Source: Levilactobacillus zymae (lineage in GTDB: Bacteria; Bacillota; Bacilli; Lactobacillales; Lactobacillaceae). From it: a stretch of DNA of 64,000 nt. Positions 8,511-17,266 of the stretch are shown here, piece by piece. The stretch covers positions 1,364,001 through 1,428,000 of the forward strand of contig NZ_JAVLAS010000001.1 of the NCBI RefSeq assembly GCF_032190635.1, in the 5' to 3' direction. How positions within the stretch are numbered: the stretch's first letter is position 1; each line of letters starts with the position of its first letter. Under the pieces are notes generated by a model, which saw nothing but the letters and a program-made list of their open reading frames with translations, ran no database searches and was not told the origin of the DNA. Position numbers and translations under genes: made by a program.

Positions 8511-9416
8511 ATGAAACCAACACTACTCATTCAGGGGGAGCTGGCCCAGACCTGTCAGTTACTCCAACAATTGTTAATTGCTGACTTGCCGGTGGATTGC
8601 GTGGTTTTACCCGAGCACACGACCGATACGCCACAGTATCAATCGTTGGTCGTGGCCAGTGCCTTGTGTGCGCAGCTCTCTATTCGGGTGGGCACCAATA
8701 CGGATTACGGTCAGGCGGCTTGGCTAGTGGTGCTTGATCGAACAGTCGAAGCGGTGACGCTGTCCGAACGGGTGGCCAACTTACGCCGGTTAATCAGTCG
8801 GAGTTTAGAAAATGGCTTTCAGGGGCAGATTATCTTTGCCGGCCAACACGACGACCTGCTCACCTACTTTGCCTGGAAATATTCTGGCGCAACGCCAGGG
8901 CAAATCTGGGGGCTGGGCACCTATCCCATGACGCGGTTGTTGACTTGTCGCCTGGCGGAGCGGCTGGGCGTGGGACCGGGAGCAATTCAGACCACGGTTG
9001 TGGGCCGATCAGTTAATCCGATTCCGGCATGGAGCCGAACCTACGTCGGGCCAACACCCATTTTGATGTATTTAGCGACCGCCGATGCGAAGTTTAACGC
9101 TGACGATCTGGGAAAAATGGGGACCTGGTTACAACGTGAAGCGATGGCCTCGCAGACGACCTTGCGCATGTTGGTGCTGATTCGTATCTTGCGGGCCGTT
9201 CTGGCTAACCAGCCCCTGATTGTGCCGGTTACGCATCCCCAACCGGCGACGCCAGCCTATGCGGCGGCCACACCGGTGTTAGTCACGGCGAACGGTTGGA
9301 AACCCTTGCCGAACTTGGCCTTGTCGGAAGATGAACAGCAGACTTATGCCGTCACGCTGGCCGCAATTCAAGACGAGATTGCCCAGGTTGAGGGCACGCA
9401 AACGGAGGGAAAGTAA
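8511..9416 (+). CDS. Lactate/malate-dehydrogenase-like protein lacking catalytic residues
   Basis: A 301-residue protein whose middle aligns by eye with L-lactate dehydrogenase. LTYFAWKYSG (about 117-126) matches the family segment with T-x4-K-x-SG. GLGT, then RLAERLGV and AWSRTYVG follow in the family order. The active site is gone: the LDxARxR segment reads PMTRLLT, so the catalytic Asp and Arg are replaced, and GEHGDS reads VGRSVNP (164-170), so the catalytic His is absent. The N-terminal dinucleotide GxGxxG is not visible either. It is probably a non-catalytic paralogue; its function is unknown. GGAGGGG supports the start. The next gene begins directly after its stop. Confidence 0.75.
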   Translation: MKPTLLIQGELAQTCQLLQQLLIADLPVDCVVLPEHTTDTPQYQSLVVASALCAQLSIRVGTNTDYGQAAWLVVLDRTVEAVTLSERVANLRRLISRSLENGFQGQIIFAGQHDDLLTYFAWKYSGATPGQIWGLGTYPMTRLLTCRLAERLGVGPGAIQTTVVGRSVNPIPAWSRTYVGPTPILMYLATADAKFNADDLGKMGTWLQREAMASQTTLRMLVLIRILRAVLANQPLIVPVTHPQPATPAYAAATPVLVTANGWKPLPNLALSEDEQQTYAVTLAAIQDEIAQVEGTQTEGK

Positions 9417-9716
9417 ATGGCACAAACGACAAATTATGAGTATCCACTGTACTCGGACTGGTCCACGGCCGATATCTTGAAGGTCACCCAGCTGTATCAA
9501 GCGGTTGAAGCGGCGTATGAACAATATCAGGGCGTGGCGGCGGCGACGATCCTGGCAGCTTACCGGGATTTTCAGACGGTGGTGCCCCAAAAATTTGAAG
9601 AAAAGCAACTGGATCGAGATTTTCAAACGGCATCCGGGTACAGTATCTACCGAACCGTGAAACTCGCACGACAGTTAGGAACGGGACAGGTCAAAATGAA
9701 AGGACCACAAAACTAA
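9417..9716 (+). CDS. UPF0223 family protein
   Basis: A 99-residue cytosolic protein of the UPF0223 (Bacillus YktA) family, function unknown. Recognised from YPLYSDWSTADILKV near the start and VVPQKFEEKQLDRDFQ plus SGYSIYRTVKLAR in the second half. It starts at the base after the preceding stop, with GGAGGGAAAG within the end of that gene. Its own TAA overlaps the next start in TAATG, so the three genes from 8511 to 10507 are one translational unit. Confidence 0.88.
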   Translation: MAQTTNYEYPLYSDWSTADILKVTQLYQAVEAAYEQYQGVAAATILAAYRDFQTVVPQKFEEKQLDRDFQTASGYSIYRTVKLARQLGTGQVKMKGPQN

Positions 9717-10507
9717 TGGCAACGGATTGGCAACAATTAAGTCGAGACGTCGAGGCGCTTTTGAGAAAAGCCCGGCGGCAGGTCATGGCGAAGATGCAAC
9801 AAACCCTAACGGTCGACGAGAAGACCGGGCGCAAGGACCTCGTCACCAATGTGGATAAGGGAAACGAGCAATTCTTGATTCAGGCAATTCGTCAGCTGGA
9901 TCCCCAAGCGCAGGTTTTAGGTGAGGAAGGGTTTGGGGATCGGGTAACCTCCGTTCAAGGACGGCTATGGGTCGTTGATCCCATCGACGGCACCATGAAC
10001 TTTGTCAAACAACGGGATAATTTCGCCATGATGATTGGAATTTATCAGGATGGTGTGGGACAACTAGGCTTCATTTACGATGTAATGAACGACGTCTTAT
10101 ATCACGGGGGACCACAGGTCGGCGGTGTCTGGGCCAACCAACAACGGCTGAGTGCGCCGGCGAATCTAGCCTTAGCGGACGGGCTGATTGGCATGAGCTC
10201 ACCTTTAGTGATTAAGGACATTGCTCATACCCAAGCGATTGTGCATGCCAGTGCCGGGATGCGCATTTATGGTAGTGCCGGAATTGAAATGATTAATATT
10301 ATGTTAGGCAAGACCTTAGGGTACATTTCTTACCTGAAACCGTGGGATTTCGCGGCGGGACAGGTTTTGTTAAATACCTTAGGGGTTCGGACCTCAACTA
10401 TTGACGGACAACCGCTTGATATGCTATCATCTAACCTTGTACTAGTAGCGACGAAACAAGCGCAACGTGATATTCTCCAAATTGAAGAAGATGACGTCTC
10501 ACTGTGA
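9716..10507 (+). CDS. Inositol monophosphatase family protein
   Basis: Mg2+-dependent sugar-phosphate phosphatase of the IMPase/SuhB superfamily, 263 residues. Metal-binding motifs are visible: GEEGF (69-73) and DPIDGTMNF (88-96), and the C-terminal WDFAAGQVLL gives the third metal Asp. The true substrate cannot be told from sequence; myo-inositol-1-phosphate, a nucleotide such as pAp, or another sugar phosphate are possible. Its start overlaps the UPF0223 stop by one base. The stop codon lies inside the stem of the terminator that follows. Confidence 0.88.
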   Translation: MATDWQQLSRDVEALLRKARRQVMAKMQQTLTVDEKTGRKDLVTNVDKGNEQFLIQAIRQLDPQAQVLGEEGFGDRVTSVQGRLWVVDPIDGTMNFVKQRDNFAMMIGIYQDGVGQLGFIYDVMNDVLYHGGPQVGGVWANQQRLSAPANLALADGLIGMSSPLVIKDIAHTQAIVHASAGMRIYGSAGIEMINIMLGKTLGYISYLKPWDFAAGQVLLNTLGVRTSTIDGQPLDMLSSNLVLVATKQAQRDILQIEEDDVSL

Positions 10508-10525
10508 CCCGGTCACAGTTTTTTT
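10501..10525 (+). terminator. Terminator overlapping the IMPase stop codon
   Basis: ACTGTGACC (10501-10509) is followed after one base by GGTCACAGT (10511-10519) and a T-run. The TGA stop (10505-10507) is part of the stem. Confidence 0.85.
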
Positions 10526-10545
10526 ATGCGACCGGCCGGTATGGA

Positions 10546-10574
10546 TGGACTTTGCCGGTCATTGACGCTACAAT
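10546..10574 (+). promoter_or_regulatory. Promoter of typA
   Basis: TGGACT (10546-10551), a 17-base spacer, then TACAAT (10569-10574), about 70 bases ahead of typA. Four and five of six consensus positions match. Confidence 0.5.
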
Positions 10575-10643
10575 AAGGCGTGCTTACTCTATGGGTGCGC
10601 CAAGAACCATCTAATTCAACAAGCACGAAAGGAAGAAATACAC

Positions 10644-12488
10644 TTGAAAACCAGAGATGATATCCGTAACATTGCCATCATTGCCCACGTTGACCACGGG
10701 AAGACGACCTTAGTTAACGAAATGCTGAAACAGTCCGATACGTTGGACTCCCACACGTCCATTGAGGACCGGGCACTGGACTCGAACGCAATCGAACGGG
10801 AACGGGGAATCACGATCCTGTCCAAGAACACTGCGGTTCGTTACGGCGACAAGCAAATCAACATTTTGGACACCCCAGGACACGCCGACTTTGGTGGTGA
10901 AGTGGAACGGATCATGCGCATGGTTGACGGCGTTTTGTTGGTAGTCGATGCCTACGAAGGAACGATGCCACAAACCCGTTTCGTTTTGAAGAAAGCCTTG
11001 GAACAACACTTGACCCCAATTGTGGTCATCAACAAGGTTGACCGTCCAGGCGCTCGTCCATCCGAAGTGGTTGACGAAGTTTTGGACCTCTTCATTGAAT
11101 TAGGTGCCGACGAAGACCAACTGGACTTCCCTGTCGTTTATGCTTCAGCCATGAACGGGACTTCCAGTTACGATCCAGACTTGGACACCCAAGAACACAC
11201 CATGAAGCCAATCTTTGACACGATTATCAAGCACATCCCAGCACCAATCGATAACGAAGACGAACCGTTACAATTCCAAGTTGCGATGTTGGACTACAAC
11301 GATTTCGTTGGTCGGGTTGGGATCGGTCGGATTTTCCGTGGGAAGATCAAGGTCGGCGATAACGTGACTGTTATGAAGCTGGACGGCTCCAAGCAAAACT
11401 TCCGGGTTACCAAGTTATTTGGGTACTTTGGTTTGAAGCGTTTGGAAATCAACGAGGCCAAGGCCGGGGACTTGATTGCCGTTTCTGGGATGGAAGAAAT
11501 CAACGTTGGGGAAACCGTTGTGGACCCGAACCACTTGGAACCACTTCCACTGTTACGGATTGACGAACCAACCTTGAAGATGACTTTCCGGACGAACGAC
11601 TCGCCATTTGCTGGTCGCGAAGGGAAATTTGTAACGTCTCGTCAAATCGAAGAACGGTTGAAGCGTGAACTGCACACCGACGTGTCCTTGCGGGTTGACG
11701 ACACGGATAATCCAGGTGCCTGGGTCGTATCCGGTCGTGGTGAATTGCACTTGTCCATCTTGATTGAAACTATGCGGCGTGAAGGTTACGAATTGCAAGC
11801 TTCCCGTCCAGAAGTTATCTACAAGACGGTCGACAACACGCGTTGCGAACCATTCGAATCCGTGCAAATTGACACCCCTGACGAATACACTGGGGCCATC
11901 ATTGACTCCCTGTCCAAGCGCAAGGGTGAAATGAAGAACATGGAGGCCGTGGGTAACGGCCAAACTCGGTTGACCTTCTTGGCCCCAACTCGTGGGTTGA
12001 TTGGGTACTCCACGGACTTCCTGTCCATGACCCGGGGTTACGGGATCATGAACCACACGTTCTCCAAGTACATGCCAGTGATTAAGAACTGGAACCCAGG
12101 TCGTCGTAACGGGACGTTGGTTTCCATCAACTCTGGTAAGGTTACGACTTATGCCATCATGGCCGTTCAAGACCGGGGAATTATCTTTACGCCTGCCGGG
12201 ACGGAAGTCTACGAAGGGATGATCATCGGTCAAAATAGTCGTGAAAACGACATCTCCGTGAACATCACGCGTGGCCGGAACCAAACCAACGTCCGGGCCG
12301 CTGGTTCTGAAGATATTGCGAAGGTTAAAACGCCATTAGTAATGTCGCTGGAAGAATCTCTGGAATTCATCAACGAAGACGAATTCTGTGAAATTACGCC
12401 AGAACACGTCCGTTTACGGAAGCAAATCTTAAATACCAGTGAACGTGAAAAGGCAGCTAAGAAGTTGCGTCACGGGAACAACAAGTAA
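10644..12488 (+). CDS. typA: Translational GTPase TypA/BipA
   Basis: Ribosome-associated GTPase of the EF-G/LepA group, involved in stress adaptation and ribosome assembly at low temperature. G1 is AHVDHGKTT at about residues 14-22, the switch region holds [11 protein letters not shown]3 is DTPGHADF and G4 is NKVD. The 614 residues end with the BipA-specific C-terminal domain. Translation starts at TTG with AAAGGAAG eight bases upstream, giving [16 protein letters not shown]. It is monocistronic. A 243-codon open frame on the other strand (11553-12284) is only a shadow of its codon bias. Confidence 0.96.
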   Translation: MKTRDDIRNIAIIAHVDHGKTTLVNEMLKQSDTLDSHTSIEDRALDSNAIERERGITILSKNTAVRYGDKQINILDTPGHADFGGEVERIMRMVDGVLLVVDAYEGTMPQTRFVLKKALEQHLTPIVVINKVDRPGARPSEVVDEVLDLFIELGADEDQLDFPVVYASAMNGTSSYDPDLDTQEHTMKPIFDTIIKHIPAPIDNEDEPLQFQVAMLDYNDFVGRVGIGRIFRGKIKVGDNVTVMKLDGSKQNFRVTKLFGYFGLKRLEINEAKAGDLIAVSGMEEINVGETVVDPNHLEPLPLLRIDEPTLKMTFRTNDSPFAGREGKFVTSRQIEERLKRELHTDVSLRVDDTDNPGAWVVSGRGELHLSILIETMRREGYELQASRPEVIYKTVDNTRCEPFESVQIDTPDEYTGAIIDSLSKRKGEMKNMEAVGNGQTRLTFLAPTRGLIGYSTDFLSMTRGYGIMNHTFSKYMPVIKNWNPGRRNGTLVSINSGKVTTYAIMAVQDRGIIFTPAGTEVYEGMIIGQNSRENDISVNITRGRNQTNVRAAGSEDIAKVKTPLVMSLEESLEFINEDEFCEITPEHVRLRKQILNTSEREKAAKKLRHGNNK

Positions 12489-12512
12489 TTGAGTACCTTT
12501 AATTAAAATTTT

Positions 12513-12556
12513 ACCGGAAGATTGTGCGGGAAACCGTGTGATCTTCCGGTTTTTTT
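12513..12556 (+). terminator. Terminator of typA
   Basis: The perfect 10-base arms ACCGGAAGAT (12513-12522) and ATCTTCCGGT (12541-12550) are followed by six T. Confidence 0.9.
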
Positions 12557-12656
12557 GTCTAAAATTCGGTAGGGGGTCACTGGAAAATTAAGAAATGTTA
12601 AAACGGGATGACCAAGCGTTTCACGGAAACATCTGTGATACAATTAAATTCGAGTT

Positions 12657-12665
12657 TGGTATAAT
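12657..12665 (+). promoter_or_regulatory. Extended -10 promoter of ftsW
   Basis: TGG followed by a perfect TATAAT (12660-12665). No clear -35. It implies a leader of about 170 bases before ftsW. Confidence 0.6.
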
Positions 12666-12671
12666 GTAACC

Positions 12672-12841
12672 ATTACGCGTCTGACGAGTTAGGTTAGCTG
12701 TCCGCGCACGGAACCCGGCAATTTGGGACAGTGTGGTAGCCGGCGGCCAATCAGTTAGCGACAGTTGATTTCAGCTAAGCAAACGACGCGGACAACATTC
12801 GAATGCCGGGGTTAACCGGCAGGCTTGGGGCGAACGAACGT
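12672..12841 (+). other. Structured 5' leader of ftsW
   Basis: The leader can fold into a closed multi-branch structure. TGTCCGCG (12699-12706) is the exact complement of CGCGGACA (12787-12794) and encloses a CCGGC/GCCGG stem and alternative stems (AATCA/TGATT or TTAGC/GCTAA). A further hairpin TGCCGG-N6-CCGGCA (12804-12821) sits just ahead of the ftsW start. A cis-regulatory role is inferred; no known riboswitch family was recognised. Confidence 0.4.
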
Positions 12842-13996
12842 ATGCAAAGATTAAAATATTTAGACTATTGGCTGGCAGTTCCCTATCTGGTACTGAGCTT
12901 GTTGGGGATTGTCATGGTCTATTCAGCCAGTGCCGATATCGGCAATCAAAATGGGGGGAGTCCGACCAGTTACCTGATTAAGCAATCCCTGTACGTGATT
13001 TTGGGGTTGATCATTGTCAGTTTCATGTTGGCGATGAACTTGGAAAAACTGCGCCATCCCACTTTATTGCGAGGACTCAGTTACCTGGCGTTGGGTTCCC
13101 TAGCGGCCTTACTGTTGGTAGAGAAAACCGTCAATGGGGCGGCGGGGTGGTTTCACTTTGGCCCCATTAGTTTACAACCCGCGGAATTTGTGAAGTTTTA
13201 CTTGATTATCTGGATGGCCAATACGATTACCAATCGGCAGGATGAGTTAGCGACTGAGGGCTGGTGGGCGACCATGTGGCAGCCCATCGTGACCAGTGCG
13301 CTGATTATTGGGTTGATTTTTATTCAACCCGATCTTGGTGGGGCGGCCATTAACGCCAGTATTGTCGTGGTCCTCCTCTTTGCCAGTGGGTTTAATTGGA
13401 AGCTTTCGACCGGGCTTATGAGTGGTGGCTTAATCGCCATCGTCGTGGTATTTATTCCACTGTTGGTCAAGTTGTCTGAGACCAGAATGGCCCAGGGATC
13501 TTATCAATTGCAGCGGATGGTTGCGTTCAAAAATCCGTTTGTGCACTCCCAAGGTGTGGGGCAGCAATTGGTAAATTCCTACTATGCGCTGAGTAACGGT
13601 GGAATCTTTGGTGTCGGGTGGGGCAATAGTATCCAAAAGACGGGATATTTGCCGGAACCCAATACCGACTTTATTATGGCGATTCTAGCCGAAGAACTGG
13701 GCTTATTAGTGGCCCTGGGCGTAATTGCGTTGCTCTTTTTAATGATTACCCGGATCGTTTTAGTGGGTGTCCGCAGTAATTCCACCTATTATGCGTTGGT
13801 GTGTTACGGGGCGGCGACCTACTTGACGGTGCAAACGTTCTTTAACATTGGGGGGGTCTTAGGCCTCTTGCCGATTACTGGGGTGACGTTCCCGTTCATT
13901 AGTTACGGGGGATCGAGTACTTGGACTTTGGCGCTGGTGATGGGTATCGTCTTAAACATTAGCGCGCGGCAGAAACATTACCGGGCGACACATTAA
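12842..13996 (+). CDS. ftsW: SEDS peptidoglycan glycosyltransferase FtsW
   Basis: Polytopic membrane protein of the SEDS family; it polymerises septal peptidoglycan from lipid II with a partner class B PBP. About ten hydrophobic segments are present. VMVYSAS near the N-terminus, LQPAEFVKF, a segment with PDLGGA, and the C-terminal PFISYGGSS are diagnostic of SEDS proteins. The frame extends to 12803, but MQRLKYLDYWL at 12842 is the natural family N-terminus, giving 384 residues; the RBS there is weak, which fits the structured leader. RodA is the alternative identity, but the position after typA and before ylbG favours FtsW. Confidence 0.88.
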   Translation: MQRLKYLDYWLAVPYLVLSLLGIVMVYSASADIGNQNGGSPTSYLIKQSLYVILGLIIVSFMLAMNLEKLRHPTLLRGLSYLALGSLAALLLVEKTVNGAAGWFHFGPISLQPAEFVKFYLIIWMANTITNRQDELATEGWWATMWQPIVTSALIIGLIFIQPDLGGAAINASIVVVLLFASGFNWKLSTGLMSGGLIAIVVVFIPLLVKLSETRMAQGSYQLQRMVAFKNPFVHSQGVGQQLVNSYYALSNGGIFGVGWGNSIQKTGYLPEPNTDFIMAILAEELGLLVALGVIALLFLMITRIVLVGVRSNSTYYALVCYGAATYLTVQTFFNIGGVLGLLPITGVTFPFISYGGSSTWTLALVMGIVLNISARQKHYRATH

Positions 13997-14017
13997 AAAC
14001 GAAAAGGGATGAGTTTC

Positions 14018-14302
14018 ATGGCATTTGACATTCAGCCACGGCAAAGTTTAATTGTTTACACGTATAGCTTGAAACAAACGCGCCAGCTGAAACGTTACGG
14101 TACCGTCATGTACGTGTCCAAGAAGATGCGGTATGTGGTCCTGTACGTGGATCAAAAAGACATTGATGAATTAACGCAAAAACTACAACGTTTACGGTTT
14201 GTTAAGCGGGTAGTACCGTCGATGCGGCCCCAAATTAATGAAACGTTTAATGGGGTGACCAACCCCGTGGAAGACGCGGAAGCAAAGGATGATGAAGGAT
14301 GA
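14018..14302 (+). CDS. YlbG family protein (UPF0298)
   Basis: A small cytosolic protein of unknown function, conserved beside rsmD in Firmicutes. It contains SLIVYTYSLKQTRQLKRYG and MRYVVLYVD, typical of the family. An ATG at 14009 is in frame, but AAAAGGG lies nine bases before the ATG at 14018, so MAFDIQPRQ is the better start (94 residues). The stop overlaps the rsmD start in ATGA, which makes ylbG-rsmD-coaD-ylbL one coupled cluster. Confidence 0.85.
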   Translation: MAFDIQPRQSLIVYTYSLKQTRQLKRYGTVMYVSKKMRYVVLYVDQKDIDELTQKLQRLRFVKRVVPSMRPQINETFNGVTNPVEDAEAKDDEG

Positions 14303-14856
14303 GAATTGTGGCAGGTGACTTTGGCGGCCGACGGTTAAAGGCGGTACCCGGAATGGCGACTCGGCCCACCACGGATAAGGTTAAGGAAGCCATGTTTAAC
14401 ATCATTGGCCCCTACTTCGATGGGGGCCAGAGCCTGGATCTATTTGCGGGCTCTGGGGGCTTGAGTATTGAGGCCGTTTCCCGGGGGATTGCCCGGGCGG
14501 TCTTGATTGATCGGCAGTACGCGGCCATTAAGACCATCAAGGATAATGTGGCGGTCACCAAAGCTCCCGAGCGATTTGAGATTTTGAAACGCGACGCTAA
14601 GCGGGCGGTTCCAGAACTAGCGAGCCGGGGCGAACAATTTGACCTCGTCTTTTTCGATCCACCGTACGCCCAACAAAAGATTGTTCAGCAGATGACGCAA
14701 TTGCGGGAGCTGAACCTATTAACGGCGACGGCTCGCATTGTGTGTGAGACGGATCAACAGGCCCAGTTACCGGAAACGGTCCCGGGGTTCACCTTCATTG
14801 AGCAGCGCAACTATGGCATTACAGTCTTAACGATTTATGCAATAGGAAGGGATTAA
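14299..14856 (+). CDS. rsmD: 16S rRNA (guanine966-N2)-methyltransferase
   Basis: S-adenosylmethionine-dependent methylase of 16S rRNA G966, 185 residues. The N-terminal MRIVAGDFGGRRLKAVPG, the SAM motif LDLFAGSGGLSIEA and the catalytic FDPPYA are all clear. It overlaps ylbG by four bases at its start and is two bases from coaD, the arrangement known from many Firmicutes. Confidence 0.94.
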   Translation: MRIVAGDFGGRRLKAVPGMATRPTTDKVKEAMFNIIGPYFDGGQSLDLFAGSGGLSIEAVSRGIARAVLIDRQYAAIKTIKDNVAVTKAPERFEILKRDAKRAVPELASRGEQFDLVFFDPPYAQQKIVQQMTQLRELNLLTATARIVCETDQQAQLPETVPGFTFIEQRNYGITVLTIYAIGRD

Positions 14857-14858
14857 AC

Positions 14859-15347
14859 ATGACAATTGCGGTTTTTCCGGGGAGCTTTGATCCCTTAACC
14901 AACGGCCATTTAGACTTAATCACCCGGGCCAGTCGCCTATTCGATCAGTTGATTGTGGCGGTGGGACAGAACACGGCTAAGCAGGGCGTCTTTACGCCCG
15001 CTGAACGGGTTGCCTTTATCGAGCAGAGTGTCGAGAAGTTACCCAACGTTACGGTGCGGGTAGAAACGGGACTGACCGTGGCATTCATGCAGCAATGTCA
15101 CGCCACGGTGCTGATTCGGGGACTGCGCAATAGCACCGACTTCGAGTACGAGCAAGGCATCGCTGGGATGAACCGTCATCTGGATGCGCACATTGAGACG
15201 GTGTGCTTGATGGCCGATCCGCAGTACCAGTTCGTATCGTCGAGTCTATTACGCGAAGTCGCCAAGTTTGGCGGTGACTTGACCACGTTGGTTCCGGTTC
15301 CGGTCGCTCAGGCGTTGGCCCAACGGTTGGGAAGTGACCAACCATGA
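14859..15347 (+). CDS. coaD: Phosphopantetheine adenylyltransferase
   Basis: Fourth step of coenzyme A synthesis: it transfers AMP to 4'-phosphopantetheine. The nucleotidyltransferase signature GSFDPLTNGHLD lies at residues 8-19 and the second motif FVSSSLLREVA near the C-terminus. The 162-residue length is normal. It supplies the CoA needed by the PDH complex further upstream. The stop overlaps the ylbL start in ATGA. Confidence 0.96.
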   Translation: MTIAVFPGSFDPLTNGHLDLITRASRLFDQLIVAVGQNTAKQGVFTPAERVAFIEQSVEKLPNVTVRVETGLTVAFMQQCHATVLIRGLRNSTDFEYEQGIAGMNRHLDAHIETVCLMADPQYQFVSSSLLREVAKFGGDLTTLVPVPVAQALAQRLGSDQP

Positions 15348-16405
15348 TGCGGCGATTACGACAAATCACTCGGGAACAACGGACCCAATTTGTGGGGATG
15401 CTAGTGGCACTTTTGGCGATCTTAGCTTTCTTTATGTTGCCCTTACCGGAATACATCGAGGGCCCGGGGTCGGCGGATAATTTGAAATCGTTCGTGAAGA
15501 TGCCCGGCCATCCGGATAAACGAAGTGGGAAGTTCATGATCACTTCCGTGGCGGTCGCCCAGGCCCGGCCGGTTAGCTATTTGTACGCCAAGCTCAATCC
15601 CCATTATTCGGTGGAATCCACGGCGAATGTCACGGGAGGCGAAAGTAACGCCACCTATGACAAGGTGCAGGACTTCTACATGCAAAGTGCGATCAATGAA
15701 TCGATCTACACGGCTTACCGGGCAGCTAAGCGGCCGGTGACCCGGCAATATCTGGGGATTTACGTGGTCAGCGTGGACGCCCAATCGCCGTTTAAACGGG
15801 ACCTACACGTTGGTGATACCGTGACCAAGGTTAACGGCCGGCACTTCAACAACATGGTCGGCTATCAAACCTATATCCAACGCCAAAAGGTTGGTAGCCG
15901 GGCCACCATTACCTATCAACATAACGGCAAGACCCGTACGGCCACCGCAAAATTGATGAGTCTGCCAACCAAAAAGGCCGGAATCGGCATCACGTTGACC
16001 GATAACGTCAAGGTCGTACCCCAGACTAAGGTTACCGTAAATCCCGGTAACATTGGGGGCCCGTCGGGGGGGCTGATGTTTAGTCTTCAAATCTATCAAC
16101 AACTGACCAACGAAAACCTGCGTCACGGCCGCAAAATTGCCGGGACGGGGACCGTGGACAGTAACGGTGACGTGGGAGAAATTGGCGGAATCGATAAGAA
16201 GATCATCGCCGCTAAGCGGGCCGGGGCCACCATTTTCTTTGCCCCGTACGTCAAACCCACCAAGGCTTTGTTAAAGTACGAGGAACACCACCAGACAAAC
16301 TATCAGTTAGCTAAGGCTACGGCGAAGAAGTACGCGCCGAACATGAAAGTTGTTCCGGTGAAGAACTTTCAGGATGCCTTGCACTATCTCCAAACGCATC
16401 CTTAA
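15344..16405 (+). CDS. YlbL-type PDZ/Lon-like membrane protease
   Basis: Membrane-anchored serine protease of the YlbL family, implicated in the DNA-damage checkpoint in Bacillus. There is one transmembrane segment (about residues 16-36, FVGMLVALLAILAFFMLPL), a PDZ domain around 135-205, and an S16 (Lon-like) proteolytic domain. The catalytic Ser241 is in GPSGGLMF and the catalytic lysine is one of the pair in GGIDKKIIAAKRAG (285/286). The 353-residue length fits. It ends the coupled cluster and is followed by a terminator. Confidence 0.88.
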   Translation: MMRRLRQITREQRTQFVGMLVALLAILAFFMLPLPEYIEGPGSADNLKSFVKMPGHPDKRSGKFMITSVAVAQARPVSYLYAKLNPHYSVESTANVTGGESNATYDKVQDFYMQSAINESIYTAYRAAKRPVTRQYLGIYVVSVDAQSPFKRDLHVGDTVTKVNGRHFNNMVGYQTYIQRQKVGSRATITYQHNGKTRTATAKLMSLPTKKAGIGITLTDNVKVVPQTKVTVNPGNIGGPSGGLMFSLQIYQQLTNENLRHGRKIAGTGTVDSNGDVGEIGGIDKKIIAAKRAGATIFFAPYVKPTKALLKYEEHHQTNYQLAKATAKKYAPNMKVVPVKNFQDALHYLQTHP

Positions 16406-16419
16406 CCCCAGTCAGGTTG

Positions 16420-16448
16420 CCACCTTTCCAGCGAAAGGTGGTTTTTTT
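16420..16448 (+). terminator. Terminator of ylbG-rsmD-coaD-ylbL
   Basis: CCACCTTTC (16420-16428) and GAAAGGTGG (16433-16441) form a perfect stem followed by seven T. Confidence 0.92.
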
Positions 16449-16511
16449 ATCGTCTAAAAAAATTGATGCGCGGTTAGCCGGAGTTATCTGTGTCACGAGG
16501 AGGTGAGAGGC

Positions 16512-17219
16512 ATGCAACGACTTATGGATTGGTGGGAAGAGCTTCCCCGCTACCAACGACTATTAGGTCTGCTGATGGTGGGCGGGTTGATGCTAGGCCT
16601 GTGGGGCGTCTTACGCCCCGGTTCAGCAGCGTCTAGCACCGGACTAGGAACCCCGCCACCCCCGGCTACTACGGGGATGGCAAGTTCATCAGGGACTGGT
16701 TCGACGCGGGCGAGTCGTCCCAGCGCAGGGGCTTCCGGGGCGAGTCACGACACTCAGGTTTGGGTCGACGTTCAGGGCGCGGTCAACCACCCCGGTTTGT
16801 ATCAGTTTGCCCAGGGGATGCGGGTGGCCGATGCACTCAAAACGGCTGGTGGACTGACCCCGCGCGCGGATCGGCGCCAGATTAATTTAGCCTTACGCTT
16901 GACGGATCAGCAACAACTTTACGTCCCCTTAAAGGGCGAGAAGGCTCCAGCAACAACGGCTGTCAGTGGGACTGGCGGCACGGGAACACCCGCCAGCGGG
17001 GCAACGAGCGGGTCCGGTTCGAGCGGAGCACCGGTCAATTTGAATACGGCAACCGTGACCGAATTACAGCAACTCACGGGGGTTGGGGCGAAAAAGGCGC
17101 AGAAAATCGTGGACTACCGGACCGAACACGGACCGTTTAAGAGCGTCAAAGATCTGACACAGGTCGCGGGCTTTGGGGAGAAGACGGTCGCCCATTTACA
17201 AGCCCAACTGACGACTTAG
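16512..17219 (+). CDS. comEA: Competence protein ComEA, DNA receptor
   Basis: Membrane-anchored double-stranded-DNA receptor of the transformation machinery. It has an N-terminal transmembrane segment (LLGLLMVGGLMLGLWGVL), a Ser/Thr/Gly/Pro-rich spacer, a SLBB domain (VWVDVQGAVNHPGLYQF), a second Gly/Ser linker and a C-terminal tandem helix-hairpin-helix (NLNTATVTELQQLTGVG, KDLTQVAGFGEKT). A GTG at 16503 is in frame, but AGGAGG lies eight bases before the ATG at 16512, so that is the start. First gene of the comE cluster. Confidence 0.92.
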   Translation: MQRLMDWWEELPRYQRLLGLLMVGGLMLGLWGVLRPGSAASSTGLGTPPPPATTGMASSSGTGSTRASRPSAGASGASHDTQVWVDVQGAVNHPGLYQFAQGMRVADALKTAGGLTPRADRRQINLALRLTDQQQLYVPLKGEKAPATTAVSGTGGTGTPASGATSGSGSSGAPVNLNTATVTELQQLTGVGAKKAQKIVDYRTEHGPFKSVKDLTQVAGFGEKTVAHLQAQLTT

Positions 17220-17223
17220 GGCG

Positions 17224-17232
17224 TGGTATACT
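17224..17232 (+). promoter_or_regulatory. Extended -10 element before comEB
   Basis: TGG followed by TATACT, 35 bases ahead of comEB. It could give comEB-comEC-holA a promoter separate from comEA. No convincing -35. Confidence 0.35.
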
Positions 17233-17266
17233 GAATTGTAAACTGAAGAAACGGGGTACCAGCGAC

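Noticed and set aside
11553..12284. 243-codon open frame on the reverse strand within typA
   Set aside because: It has no RBS, low-complexity His/Gly/Val composition and mirrors the codon bias of typA; it is a shadow.
12739..12749. GCCGGCGGCCA shared by the ftsW leader and the rpsO leader (21591-21601)
   Set aside because: An 11-mer match in 64 kb is not surprising, and the surrounding pairing differs between the two leaders.
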